Part shown: positions 50,111 to 57,346 of the stretch, piece after piece
How positions within the stretch are numbered: the stretch's first letter is position 1
Layout of the letters: each line of letters starts with the position of its first letter
NCBI GenBank assembly: GCA_002398405.1
Contig: DGYN01000025.1
Span: forward strand, 1-57,346
Direction of reading: 5' to 3'
Source of the DNA: Caulobacteraceae bacterium UBA5005
GTDB taxonomy: Bacteria; Pseudomonadota; Alphaproteobacteria; Caulobacterales; Caulobacteraceae
Length of the DNA: 57,346 bases
Notes under the pieces: model-generated
Told to the model about the DNA's origin: nothing
The model's input: only the letters and a program-made list of their open reading frames with translations
Database searches by the model: none
Made by a program: the position numbers and the translations under genes

Positions 50111-52090
50111 TCAGAACCTCGCCCGGAGGCCGGCGTAGAAGGCGCGGCCCGACGTGCGGTAAGGTATGACCTCGAAGTAGTCTTCGTCGAGCGCGTTCTC
50201 GACCCGGCCGAACACCTCGAACCGGTCGTTGATCCTCCAGTCGCCCGCCAGGTTCAGGAGCACGAAGGACGGCAGCTCCACCCGGTTTGCGGGCGGGGCG
50301 GGCAGGACCCTGAAGTCAGGATCATTGTTGAACATCGCCGGGGTCAGGATCGAGAAGTTCGAATCTTGATTGACGCCCTGATAGCGGGCGGTGGCGTTGA
50401 GGCCGTAGCGGTCGTCCGCCGATCGCCAGTTGACGCTGACGCTGGCGATTTGCGGCGGACGGCGGATTTCCTGGAAACCGTTCTCCTGGGCGTCCAGGTC
50501 GGTGTAGCTGACATTGACCGTGAAACCGGCCCCGATCTCCGCCTTGCCAAAAACCTCAAAGCCCTGCTGGGTCGACTCCGTCGGCCGGTTGCAGACCGTG
50601 TTGCGGCCAGGTCCGGGCGCTGCGCAACCCGGCGGCAGGACGCCCCCGAAGTAGGAGAAGATCTCGTTCTCAAGGGTAGAGTCGAAATAGGTGAACCCGG
50701 CCTGGACCTTCCCGTCCACCAGAGTGAAATCAGCCCCGGCTTCCCAGCCTCGCGACTCTTCGGGAAGCAGGTCCGGATTGCCGACAAAGGTCGCGCCGAA
50801 ACCGAACAGCTCGAAGAAGGTCGGGTTCTTGATGCCTGTCCCCGCCGCGGCCCGCACCCGAACCGCATCGGTGATGCTGTGATAAATCTGGGCGCGGTAG
50901 GTGGTGGCGTTCTGGAAAAGGTCGTTTTCATCTTGGCGGACCGACAGGCCCAAGCCGCCGGCCTGGTTCCACTCCACCCCGTAGTCCAGGACGTAGCCGG
51001 TGTTGTCGGCCTCCTTGCGGAGCCCGCTCACGCCGTTCTTGTAGCGCTCGAACTCCTGGTCCACCGCGCCGGTGATGTGCTGATTGAACCTCTCGCCCTC
51101 GATGTGGAAAGTCGTGACATATTGGGCCTTCAGCCGGTTGCTTTCGTTGAAGCTGGTGACGGCCGTGTTGCTGAGGCTGGTGCGCTCGGCATCCACGCCC
51201 TGGACGCGCAGGCTGTGGGTCCAGCGGCCTTCGAGCGCCTCATAGTCGGCTCCCGCCAGGTAATAGACGTTGCGCGACTCGTAGCCGACCCCCGGGCTAT
51301 CCAGGACCAGGGAGCCAGATGCGAAGGGGGCGTTGTTGGTGTCCCCGTCGACCTGGCTGACCCGCGCGACGGCGCGAAGGCTGAGCGCGTCATTGACTTG
51401 ATAGTTGAGCTTGCCGCTGAAGGCCCGGCTCTCCGCGCCGACATCACGCTTGCCCAGCCCGTCGGTCTGGGTCGGATAACCGCCGGTCCTATTGACCGTG
51501 GCCGAGACGGTCCAGTCCAGGTCACCTTCGGTCCCGCCTGCGGCGAGGGCCCCATTCAGGGTGCTGAAGCTGCCGCCTTCAAGGCGCAGGCGGGCGCCGT
51601 CGAGTTGCTTGCCGGTCGGGGTCCTGTAGTGGATGACCCCGGCCATGGCGTCGGAACCGTAGAGCGCGCTCTGCTGACCGCGCAACACCTCAACCCGCCC
51701 AGCCTCATCGGCTCCCAGGGAGGCGAAGTCGAACTCGCCCTGGAAGGGGTCACTGGCTTCGATGCCGTCGATCAGGACCAGGGTATGGTTCCCTTCGGCG
51801 CCGCGGATGCGGACGGCGGTGAGCGAGCCCGGTCCGCCTGCGCGGCTGACGGCCAGGCCCGGGACGTCGCGCAGGACGTCGGAGATCAGCCGGACCTGGC
51901 GGTCTTCGATATCTTCGGCGGTGAGTATGGTGAGTGAGCCGCCGATCTTGCCGGCGGCTATGCCCTCGAGCTGGAAGGTGCCGGTCGAGACGATGGCCTC
52001 GACGTCGGTATCCTGGTCCTGGGCGGACGCCGCGAGGGGCGCGGCGATGAGAAGTGCGGCGATGCTGACGCCGGCGAAAAGCCTTTGCAT
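50111..52090 (-). CDS. btuB: TonB-dependent cobalamin receptor, BtuB-like
   Basis: Outer membrane receptor of 659 residues with a Sec signal (1-24) and GAGG about 8 bases before the ATG. A plug domain holds the BtuB-like strands EAIVSTGTFQLEG, RQVRLISDVLRDVPGLAVS, VRIRGAEGNHTLVLIDGIEA and SALYGSDAMAGVIHYRT. The 22-stranded barrel ends in Phe (AGLRARF). The cobalamin assignment rests on the riboswitch at 52290..52478, about 200 nt upstream, and on the btuFCD genes that follow. The leader between riboswitch and start contains a stem-loop at 52206..52226. Confidence 0.92.
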   Translation of the reverse strand: MQRLFAGVSIAALLIAAPLAASAQDQDTDVEAIVSTGTFQLEGIAAGKIGGSLTILTAEDIEDRQVRLISDVLRDVPGLAVSRAGGPGSLTAVRIRGAEGNHTLVLIDGIEASDPFQGEFDFASLGADEAGRVEVLRGQQSALYGSDAMAGVIHYRTPTGKQLDGARLRLEGGSFSTLNGALAAGGTEGDLDWTVSATVNRTGGYPTQTDGLGKRDVGAESRAFSGKLNYQVNDALSLRAVARVSQVDGDTNNAPFASGSLVLDSPGVGYESRNVYYLAGADYEALEGRWTHSLRVQGVDAERTSLSNTAVTSFNESNRLKAQYVTTFHIEGERFNQHITGAVDQEFERYKNGVSGLRKEADNTGYVLDYGVEWNQAGGLGLSVRQDENDLFQNATTYRAQIYHSITDAVRVRAAAGTGIKNPTFFELFGFGATFVGNPDLLPEESRGWEAGADFTLVDGKVQAGFTYFDSTLENEIFSYFGGVLPPGCAAPGPGRNTVCNRPTESTQQGFEVFGKAEIGAGFTVNVSYTDLDAQENGFQEIRRPPQIASVSVNWRSADDRYGLNATARYQGVNQDSNFSILTPAMFNNDPDFRVLPAPPANRVELPSFVLLNLAGDWRINDRFEVFGRVENALDEDYFEVIPYRTSGRAFYAGLRARF

Positions 52091-52205
52091 GGGTAGATCC
52101 TCGTTGAGCGCATCCTGATGAACCTGCGGAAAGCCTCTGACGGGGATCGCCTGTCAGCCGACGCGCCGGACAGCGTGGACGCAGATGTGCGCCGGCCGGC
52201 CGGTC

Positions 52206-52226
52206 AAAGCGGATTTCCGCCGCTTT
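52206..52226 (-). other. Stem-loop in the btuB leader
   Basis: AAAGCGG and CCGCTTT (52206-52212 and 52220-52226) form a perfect 7-bp stem with a 7-nt loop between the riboswitch and the btuB start. There is no T run after it on the minus strand beyond TTT, so an intrinsic terminator is doubtful. It may be the expression-platform partner of the aptamer. Confidence 0.4.
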
Positions 52227-52289
52227 TGGATCGTCGCTCAGACGGTGGACCGCGCTTCAGGTTCCTCTGACCTCAAGCTCGAGCGACAC

Positions 52290-52478
52290 GCGCGGACCGG
52301 TTTCCTGGCTCACGGATCGTCGCCTCGCACGCATACCTTCCCGGATCAGGATCCAGTGGCTGCCAAGGGCCTTGGCCCTCGGCGTCTGCGCGCGCGCTAA
52401 CCGCTTACAGTTGCAGGGACAGCCGCGGCTTTGGGACATTGCCCACACCGCGTTCCCGTTTGAGCCCAATGGGCATCG
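52290..52478 (-). promoter_or_regulatory. Cobalamin (AdoCbl) riboswitch
   Basis: Read on the minus strand, the conserved parts appear in order: AACGGGAACGCGGTGTGGGC (52445-52464), CCGCGGCTGTCCCTGCAACTG (in part GTCCCTGCAACTGTAA, 52405-52420), GCCACTGG (52353-52360), CCGGGAAGGT, and the B12 box GAGCCAGGAAACCGGTC (52295-52311), which differs from AGCCAGGAGACCTGCC by three bases. Distances between parts fit a complete aptamer. It precedes btuB, so vitamin B12 should shut off this import operon. The outer ends of the aptamer are approximate. Confidence 0.9.
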
Positions 52479-52521
52479 GCGCGTTGTTTTGTGTCCCGTT
52501 GCCGCGGAACCGGGGGCCTCC

Positions 52522-53529
52522 TCAGTGATGATGGTCGTGGTCGTCGTTTTCCAGCTCGACCACCTCGATGGTGACGTGGCTGAGGGTTGATAGGCCGGCA
52601 AGGCGCTTCTTGTAAGCCCGCGTCGGTTCCGGATGTGGGGCGCACAGGCTAATCAGGGCGGCGGTGTGGCCGGGCCCCAGGCGCCAGACATGCAGGTCGG
52701 TGACTTTCGCCCCGTCCGTTTCCAGACGCTTGCGGATTTGTCTGGTCAGGCCCACAGGCTGGAAATCGACCAGCACCGCTCCCGTCCCGCGCATCAGCAG
52801 GATCGACCATCGAGCGATGAAGAACGCGCCGGCGAAACCCATGATCGGGTCGAGGAAGGACCAGCCGAACTGCCGGCCGAGCACCAGGCCGACGATAGCC
52901 ATGACCGAGACCAGTGCGTCAGCCGCCACGTGCGCGTAGGCGCTCTTCAGATTAAAGTCGTGGTGGTGATGGCCGTGGTCGTCATCATGCTCGTGGTCGT
53001 GGTCGTGGTCGTCGCTGTGGGCGTGGTGCCCGTGGTCATGGCCGTCGTGCAGCAGCCAGGCGCTGATCAGATTGACCACCAGGCCGAGCGCCGCCACCGG
53101 GATCGCCTGGTTGTAGGCGATGGGCAGGGGGCTCACCAGCCGCTCCACGCTTTCAATGGCGATGAGAACCGAGGTTGTGGCCAGCACAATCGCGCTCCCA
53201 AAGGCCGCCAGGTCGCCGACCTTGCCGGTGCCGAAGGAAAACCGCGGATCGTTGGCCTTCCGCCGCGCGAACGCATAGGCGATGGCTGCGACCAGCAGGG
53301 CGCCGGCGTGGGTCGCCATGTGAACCCCGTCGGCCAGCAGGGCCATGGAATTGAACATGAGACCGGCGACGATCTCGACGACCATCATCACGGTGCAGAA
53401 GGCGACCACCGACCAGGTCTTGCGGGCGTTACGGTCATGGTTCTTACCCAGGAAGACGTGATCATGCGACAGCACATCCGCGGCATAGCCGTGCGTGTGG
53501 TCGTGATCATGCGCGTGGTCATGGGCCAT
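52522..53529 (-). CDS. dmeF: Cation diffusion facilitator, DmeF/CzcD-type Co/Ni/Zn exporter
   Basis: Inner-membrane metal/proton antiporter of 335 residues from the ATG at 53529. The N-terminus is His-rich (AHDHAHDHDHTHG). Six TM helices are seen with the CDF metal sites MALLADGVHMATHAGALL (H-x-x-D pattern, about 60-77) and AYAHVAADALVSVMA (H-x3-D). Between TM4 and TM5 lies a very His-rich loop (GHDHGHHAHSDDHDHDHEHD, about 161-180). The HMATHAG and HVAADAL forms and long His loop resemble DmeF, which exports cobalt and nickel. It lies directly upstream of the cobalamin riboswitch on the same strand. The metal is inferred. Confidence 0.85.
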   Translation of the reverse strand: MAHDHAHDHDHTHGYAADVLSHDHVFLGKNHDRNARKTWSVVAFCTVMMVVEIVAGLMFNSMALLADGVHMATHAGALLVAAIAYAFARRKANDPRFSFGTGKVGDLAAFGSAIVLATTSVLIAIESVERLVSPLPIAYNQAIPVAALGLVVNLISAWLLHDGHDHGHHAHSDDHDHDHEHDDDHGHHHHDFNLKSAYAHVAADALVSVMAIVGLVLGRQFGWSFLDPIMGFAGAFFIARWSILLMRGTGAVLVDFQPVGLTRQIRKRLETDGAKVTDLHVWRLGPGHTAALISLCAPHPEPTRAYKKRLAGLSTLSHVTIEVVELENDDHDHHH

Positions 53530-53596
53530 TTGGCGCCAGCCATAGCTCCGGCGCCGCAATGCAGCAAGAACGTGCTTGATCGCGGCCGCTGCGCCT

Positions 53597-54508
53597 CTAG
53601 TTCTTCGGCGTCAGATTGACGAAGGGCGTCGCGCCGCCTGTCACCTGCGGCATGACGCCGTTCCACTTCTCCACCGCCTTCAGCTCGATGTAGCGGGGGT
53701 TCTGCGACAGCGCTTCATTGACGATGCGGATGCTCTCGGCCTGGCCCCGCGCCGTGGCGATCGCCGCGGCGGCCTCGGCGGCGGCCTTGGCCTCCAGCGC
53801 CTTGGCGGCCAGGGCCTCCTGCTCGAGCCGGGTCTTGTTCTGCATCTGCTCGAGGATGGCCTCGGGGTAGCGGATCGAGCCGATCCAATCGAGCTGCGAG
53901 ATATTGACCCCCTGGGCGCTCCACTTGTCCGCCACCCGCTTATAGGCGCGCTGGATCACCGCCTGGCGGCCGCCGGAATAGAGGGTCTCGACGCCCACCT
54001 GTTCGCTCTCGGCGGCGATCGCCGAGCGCACGTCGTTACGAATCGGCCCGTCCAGCAGTTGGTCGAAGGTCAGGCGATAGGTGATGTAGAGGCTCGGCGC
54101 CGAGGCGGCGGCCACCTGCAGGGTGATGGCGACATCCGCTGTCATCGGAAGGCCGGTGTTGTCCGAGAAGGTGATCTCCTCGTTCTCCGGGCCGCGCTCG
54201 TCGGCCTCGCGGGTATAGGTGTAGGTGCGCTGGATCACCGGATACTGGACGATGCGCTCGCCGATGCCGCGGATGTACCAGCGCGCCGGCAGCGGCTCTT
54301 TCTGGACGCCCGCGTTGGTGCCCAGCGTCCGGACCTTCACCCCCACATTGCCCGGCTCAACCGTCTGGCCGAAATTCATCACCGTGCAGGAGCCGATGAC
54401 CAGCAGCAGCACGCCCAGGATCACCCCGCAGCCGAGCTTGGAGCTTGGCAGCTTCAGCTTCAGGCCCTTGTTCTGCTTCTTGGCCCAGATCGGTTCCTGG
54501 TCGGTCAT
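53597..54508 (-). CDS. SPFH/prohibitin-like membrane protein
   Basis: SPFH-domain (prohibitin/stomatin) protein of 303 residues from the ATG at 54508, with GGGGGA 6 bases upstream. One TM helix near the N-terminus (about 25-44, with a Cys) is followed by the SPFH domain (about 50-215, VEPGNVGVKVRTLGTNAG, RTYTYTREADERG). A coiled-coil-like Ala/Glu-rich stretch (about 225-260, EALAAKALEAKAAAEAAAAI in part) and a C-terminal region with NEALSQNPRYIELKAVEKWNG follow. Such proteins form microdomains or protease-regulating rings. It overlaps the next gene by 4 bp. The specific partner is unknown. Confidence 0.88.
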   Translation of the reverse strand: MTDQEPIWAKKQNKGLKLKLPSSKLGCGVILGVLLLVIGSCTVMNFGQTVEPGNVGVKVRTLGTNAGVQKEPLPARWYIRGIGERIVQYPVIQRTYTYTREADERGPENEEITFSDNTGLPMTADVAITLQVAAASAPSLYITYRLTFDQLLDGPIRNDVRSAIAAESEQVGVETLYSGGRQAVIQRAYKRVADKWSAQGVNISQLDWIGSIRYPEAILEQMQNKTRLEQEALAAKALEAKAAAEAAAAIATARGQAESIRIVNEALSQNPRYIELKAVEKWNGVMPQVTGGATPFVNLTPKN

Positions 54509-54741
54509 GCGTCGTCCCCCGGTCGAAAGTGGGTCATGGCGTTCTTGAAAAAGAAGCGGGCCAGCCAGAACAAGCCAAAGACGCCGCCCAGCCCGGCGAT
54601 CGCCGCCCCGATCATCCCCACGTTGGAGCCTGAGCCCCACAGCGCGCCGATCACCACCCGGAAAAGGAGATAGGTGGCGACGACCAGGATCACCGTGAAG
54701 ACAGCGACCTTGGCGATGCCGAAGTATTCGCGTTCAGTCAC
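54505..54741 (-). CDS. Small two-helix membrane protein linked to SPFH gene
   Basis: Membrane protein of 78 residues from a GTG at 54741, which has GGGAG 8 bases upstream; a longer in-frame ATG at 54813 would overlap the next gene's ribosome site. Two TM helices (about 7-30, AKVAVFTVILVVATYLLFRV, and 38-62, GMIGAAIAGLGGVFGLFWLA) with a short loop, and a charged C-terminus (HFRPGDDA). It overlaps the SPFH gene by 4 bp, so the two are translationally coupled and likely work together. No family name is recognised. Confidence 0.65.
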   Translation of the reverse strand: MTEREYFGIAKVAVFTVILVVATYLLFRVVIGALWGSGSNVGMIGAAIAGLGGVFGLFWLARFFFKNAMTHFRPGDDA

Positions 54742-54818
54742 CCGAATCGCTCCCTTGATCGATTCCCGTTCTGGTGAGGGTAGGGCGTGTATAGTCGCCC
54801 GCAAAGGAGACATGCCGC

Positions 54819-55631
54819 ATGGACGGAGCCGCCGCCGCCGACGAGGTCCTCTACGAGGTCGCCGATCACATCGCGACCATCACCCTGAACCGGCCGGGCC
54901 GGATGAACACCATCTCCGGCCCCATGCTCGACCAGCTGGGCCGCCTGCTTCTCAAGGCGGACGCGGATGAGGATGTGCGCGTGGTCATCCTCACCGGGAC
55001 GGGCCGCATGTTCTGCGCCGGGCTCGATCTTGTGGGCGCGACCCAGGGGACCGGCATCGCCTCGGCCGACCACGCCGCCAAGCCCTCCACCAACCTCGAT
55101 CTCAAGACCGCTCCGCCGACGGTGCTGTTCAATATGGACAAGCCGACCATTTGCGCCCTCAACGGGCCTGCGGCGGGCTATGGGCTCGACACCGCGCTCG
55201 GCTGCGACATTCGCATCATGGCCAAAAGCTCCAAGCTCGCCGCCGCCTTCGTCAAGCGCGGCATCGTTCCGGAAAGCGGCGGCACCTGGTATCTGCCCCG
55301 CATGATCGGCTGGGGCAGGGCGGCTGAGATCATCTTCGGCGGCAAGACGCTCCTGCCGGATGAATGCCTGACCCTGGGCCTCGCCAACCACGTTGTCCCC
55401 GACGAAGAACTCGCCGCCTTCGCGCGGACCGTGGCCGCCGAGATCGCCGCCAACGCCCCCCTGGCCGTCCAGGCCTCCAAACGCCTGATGCGCATGGGCA
55501 TGGAGGAGACCTTCAACGACCACGTCCACCACGTCTATCTGCAGTTCCTCAGCCTCATCCGCACCGCCGACGCCCGCGAGGGCATGGTGTCGTTTCTTGA
55601 GAAACGGCCCGCGAAATTTGAAGGACGCTGA
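54819..55631 (+). CDS. Enoyl-CoA hydratase/isomerase family protein
   Basis: Crotonase-fold enzyme of 270 residues with AAGGAG 9 bases before its ATG. It has TGTGRMFCAGLDLVG (about 63-77, oxyanion hole) and the catalytic-loop region FVKRGIVPESGGTWYLPRMIG (in part VKRGIVPESGGTWYLPRMIG, about 144-163), with Glu in PESGG as likely acid/base. It is related to, but diverged from, the crotonase at 10390..11265. The C-terminal AREGMVSFLEKRPAKFEGR is typical. The substrate is not known. The next gene follows after 2 bp. Confidence 0.9.
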   Translation: MDGAAAADEVLYEVADHIATITLNRPGRMNTISGPMLDQLGRLLLKADADEDVRVVILTGTGRMFCAGLDLVGATQGTGIASADHAAKPSTNLDLKTAPPTVLFNMDKPTICALNGPAAGYGLDTALGCDIRIMAKSSKLAAAFVKRGIVPESGGTWYLPRMIGWGRAAEIIFGGKTLLPDECLTLGLANHVVPDEELAAFARTVAAEIAANAPLAVQASKRLMRMGMEETFNDHVHHVYLQFLSLIRTADAREGMVSFLEKRPAKFEGR

Positions 55632-55633
55632 CC

Positions 55634-55846
55634 ATGACCCCACCCGACTACCTCGCCATGCTGAAACAGATGCGCTGGCGCGACGTCCACCTCCTGGCCA
55701 GCAGCCGCGCCGGCTCCTCGGTCCAGGAACGCCTCCTGCGCACCCAGGCCAAGATCGAAGCCATCGAAGCGGCGCTGGCGGAAGGAAAGCCCGAACCCCG
55801 CTGGACTGTGGACCCGGACGGCTATCCGCTGGAATTCGAAACATAG
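55634..55846 (+). CDS. Small hypothetical protein
   Basis: Protein of 70 residues starting 2 bp after the crotonase stop, so it is probably co-transcribed. It is soluble-looking, with a helix (about 5-45, RWRDVHLLASSRAGSS then QERLLRTQAKIEAIEAALAEG) and a Pro/Asp-rich end (VDPDGYPLEFET). No family recognised. The role is unknown; its tight link to the crotonase is the only clue. Confidence 0.5.
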   Translation: MTPPDYLAMLKQMRWRDVHLLASSRAGSSVQERLLRTQAKIEAIEAALAEGKPEPRWTVDPDGYPLEFET

Positions 55847-55875
55847 GCTGGGTAGCGATAGGCTAAACGAGGCAA

Positions 55876-55921
55876 ATCCTCACCCGTAGGGGGAGGGGGA
55901 CCGCGCAGCGGTGGAGGGGGT
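55876..55921. repeat. Left 46-bp inverted repeat flanking the DUF559 gene
   Basis: Near-perfect inverted partner of 56272..56317: 42 of 46 positions match when the right copy is reverse-complemented. Inside is a short palindrome ACCGC-GCA-GCGGT (55900-55912). The repeat ends in GGAGGGGGT right before the GTG start at 55922, so it supplies the ribosome site. No direct duplication of flanking bases could be seen. Confidence 0.85.
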
Positions 55922-56323
55922 GTGGACGGCCCGCAGGCGACAAAAAGAAGAGCCCAACGCCTGAGGCGGAGCATGACCTTGCCGGAGATTTTGCTTTGGG
56001 GAGCGCTAAGACAAAAGCGGTTTGAAGGGCTGCATGTCAGACGGCAACATCCCATCGGGCCTTATGTGCTCGACTTCTATTGCGACAAAGTCAGGCTTTG
56101 CATTGAGGTCGATGGAGAAGTCCATTCGTTCGCGGACAGGCCTACGCGTGACGGCCTTCGCGACGAGTGGCTCAGAGCGCGCCAAATAAGGACCGTTCGC
56201 CTACCCGCTGGACTGGTGCTCTCGGATCTGGACAGCGCGCTAGACACCATACGTCAGGCGCTCACCGAAGAACCCCCTCCACCGCTTCGCGGTCCCCCTC
56301 CCTCTACGAGGGAGGATCGCTAG
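55922..56323 (+). CDS. DUF559 (endonuclease-like) protein inside an inverted-repeat unit
   Basis: Protein of 133 residues with the DUF559 core: RRSMTLPEILLWGALRQKRF (about 15-34), RRQHPIGPYVLDFYCDKVRL (about 39-58) and CIEVDGEVHS with the acidic EVDG that forms the catalytic-type D/E-x-K-like site of PD-(D/E)XK/Vsr-type nucleases. The start GTG lies at the very edge of the left inverted repeat, and the last 16 or so residues (PPPPLRGPPPSTREDR) are encoded by the right repeat. ATG at 55973 is an alternative but would drop conserved upstream residues. Nuclease activity is inferred from the family. Confidence 0.8.
   Translation: MDGPQATKRRAQRLRRSMTLPEILLWGALRQKRFEGLHVRRQHPIGPYVLDFYCDKVRLCIEVDGEVHSFADRPTRDGLRDEWLRARQIRTVRLPAGLVLSDLDSALDTIRQALTEEPPPPLRGPPPSTREDR
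56272..56317. repeat. Right 46-bp inverted repeat flanking the DUF559 gene
   Basis: Reverse complement of 55876..55921 with four mismatches. It holds two palindromes, ACCGC-TTC-GCGGT (56281-56293) and CCTCCCTC-TAC-GAGGGAGG (56297-56315). It codes for the Pro/Arg tail of the DUF559 protein and reaches to 6 bp before the stop codon's end. Palindromes of this kind are typical of REP-like repeats. Confidence 0.85.
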
Positions 56324-56344
56324 CCCTAGAGCTCTCGGGGCCGC

Positions 56345-57289
56345 TCAGCTCACCTTCAGCACGATCTTCCCAAAGTGCCGGTTCTCGCTCATCCGGGCCA
56401 AGGCGTCAGGCAGGGCCTCGAAAGCGAACACCTGATCGATCGGCAGGCTGATCTTGCCCTGCGCCATCGGCGCCCAAAGATCGGCGCGCATCTTCGCAAC
56501 CACATCGGAGACCTCGGCCTTTGACCGCGTGCGGAAGGTGACGCCGATGAAGGTGATGCGCTTCAGGGCATGCAGGTTGAAATCGACCTCGCCGGTCTGC
56601 CCGCCCAGCCGACCGACATTGACGATCCGGCCCAGAACCTTGGTCGCCTTCATGGTCCGGTTGAAGTCGGGCCCGGAAATCTGATCGACCACCACGTCGA
56701 CCCCTTCGCCGCCCGTGACTGCGCGAACCTGCTCGACCCAGTCGGAGTCCTTGTAGTCGACCGCCAGATCCGCCCCGAAATCCTTCAGCCTGCCCCGCCG
56801 CCCCGCATCGCCGGACGAGCCGATCACTACCCCGGCGCCCATCAGCTTGGCGATCTGCAGCCCCATCAGGCCGACACCGGAACTCGCCCCATGGATCAGG
56901 ATCGCCTGGCCGGGCCCAAGGCCGCCGTTGGTGACCACCGCGTTGTGCATGGTGTTGAGGCCCACCGGCAGACAGGCCGCCTGCTCATAGCTCATGCCGT
57001 CCGGGATCGGGATCAGCCGCCCCTCATCGACGGCGGCGTACTGCGCATAGGAAGCCCCGTGCGTCCCCATTACCCGCTCGCCGGTATCCACCCGCTCCCC
57101 GGCGAACTCCAGCCCCATCACCGCCCCGACCCCGCCCGCGGGCCCATGCGAGCCGCCGGTGGCCATGAACAGGTCCGCGCGGTTGAGCGCGGCGGCGTGG
57201 ATGCGGACCAGCGCCTGGCCAGGCTTCGGCTGGGGGTCGTCGACCTCCTGAAGCTTGGGGCCGTCCGGCGTGGCGATCTGAGCGAGCAT
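56345..57289 (-). CDS. NADPH:quinone oxidoreductase family (MDR) enzyme
   Basis: Zinc-free quinone oxidoreductase / MDR protein of 314 residues. N-terminal GroES-like domain with PGQALVRIHAAALNRADL (about 23-40) and a Rossmann domain with ILIHGASSGVGLMGLQIAKL (about 130-149), the NADPH-binding motif of the QOR family. The C-terminal MAQGKISLPIDQVFAFEALP block is typical. No zinc-ligand Cys are present. It is transcribed towards the DUF559 unit. The start at 57289 is the first ATG of the family N-terminus. Confidence 0.92.
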   Translation of the reverse strand: MLAQIATPDGPKLQEVDDPQPKPGQALVRIHAAALNRADLFMATGGSHGPAGGVGAVMGLEFAGERVDTGERVMGTHGASYAQYAAVDEGRLIPIPDGMSYEQAACLPVGLNTMHNAVVTNGGLGPGQAILIHGASSGVGLMGLQIAKLMGAGVVIGSSGDAGRRGRLKDFGADLAVDYKDSDWVEQVRAVTGGEGVDVVVDQISGPDFNRTMKATKVLGRIVNVGRLGGQTGEVDFNLHALKRITFIGVTFRTRSKAEVSDVVAKMRADLWAPMAQGKISLPIDQVFAFEALPDALARMSENRHFGKIVLKVS

Positions 57290-57346
57290 TCAAGTTCTCC
57301 GTTTCAGCATCACCCTACCTCCCCCGTGACCGAAGGGAACGGCGGG

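Noticed and set aside
57317..57346. Another REP-like repeat at the right edge
   Set aside because: The C-rich CCTCCCCCG stretch resembles the repeats around the DUF559 gene, but it is cut by the window end and too short to align.

Overview
The window is a high-GC chromosomal segment whose gene content and protein sequences best fit an alphaproteobacterium of the Caulobacteraceae (Caulobacter/Phenylobacterium type). Support comes from the TonB-dependent receptors, the sulfite-assimilation operon with DUF2849 and DUF934 partners, dense 4-bp ATGA/GTGA gene overlaps, frequent GTG/TTG starts and GC-rich codon use. The genus is inferred, not proven. The first gene (gltB) is cut by the window edge.

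Layout. 1-3.1 kb: end of gltB and gltD (glutamate synthase). 3.1-8.1 kb: a TonB receptor divergent from a NarX/NarL-type two-component system, then a Nudix gene. 8.3-12.6 kb: a secreted/lipoprotein pair, a crotonase, a GNAT enzyme, tRNA-Lys(CTT), an orphan Hpt protein and a chorismate mutase. 12.6-18.6 kb: a LysR regulator divergent from cobA-DUF2849-cysI-DUF934-cysH-fpr, which makes siroheme and reduces APS and sulfite. 18.5-23.1 kb: a 3D-domain protein, a Nudix gene and an Mla/Mce lipid transporter (mlaE-mlaF-mlaD-lipoprotein). 23.1-28.5 kb: folD, a small membrane protein, an acyl-CoA dehydrogenase and a Tad/TadE-like secreted cluster. tRNA-Val(CAC) lies at 28.6 kb.

28.9-41.4 kb is a metal-resistance block, mostly for copper. 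It holds a MerR regulator with a divergent MerF-like peptide, cueR and a YHS-type copper ATPase, a Met-rich periplasmic protein with DUF5676, a lone ATP-grasp-like enzyme, a DUF411 protein, an acyltransferase, and a CnrY/CnrX/CnrH-like sensor-sigma module directly ahead of the periplasmic multicopper oxidase copA, copB and a tiny Cys-rich peptide. CueR would sense cytoplasmic Cu(I). The CnrX-like protein would sense periplasmic metal. A perfect FNR/FixK-type box lies between the Met-rich operon and the ATP-grasp gene.

41.6-47.5 kb holds secreted proteins of unknown role: a repeat protein ending in a cupredoxin-like region, a DUF11 protein paired with a CsgG-like protein, an anti-sigma-like fragment and an ECF sigma factor. 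47.5-54.7 kb is a cobalamin-riboswitch-controlled btuB-btuF-btuC-btuD operon beside a DmeF-type cation exporter, plus an SPFH protein with a small membrane partner. The end carries a crotonase, a DUF559 nuclease-like gene enclosed by 46-bp near-perfect inverted repeats that form part of the gene itself, and a quinone oxidoreductase.

The most unusual items are the DUF559/inverted-repeat unit, the CnrYXH-copAB arrangement, the FNR-box-linked ATP-grasp enzyme and the CsgG-DUF11-sigma cluster.
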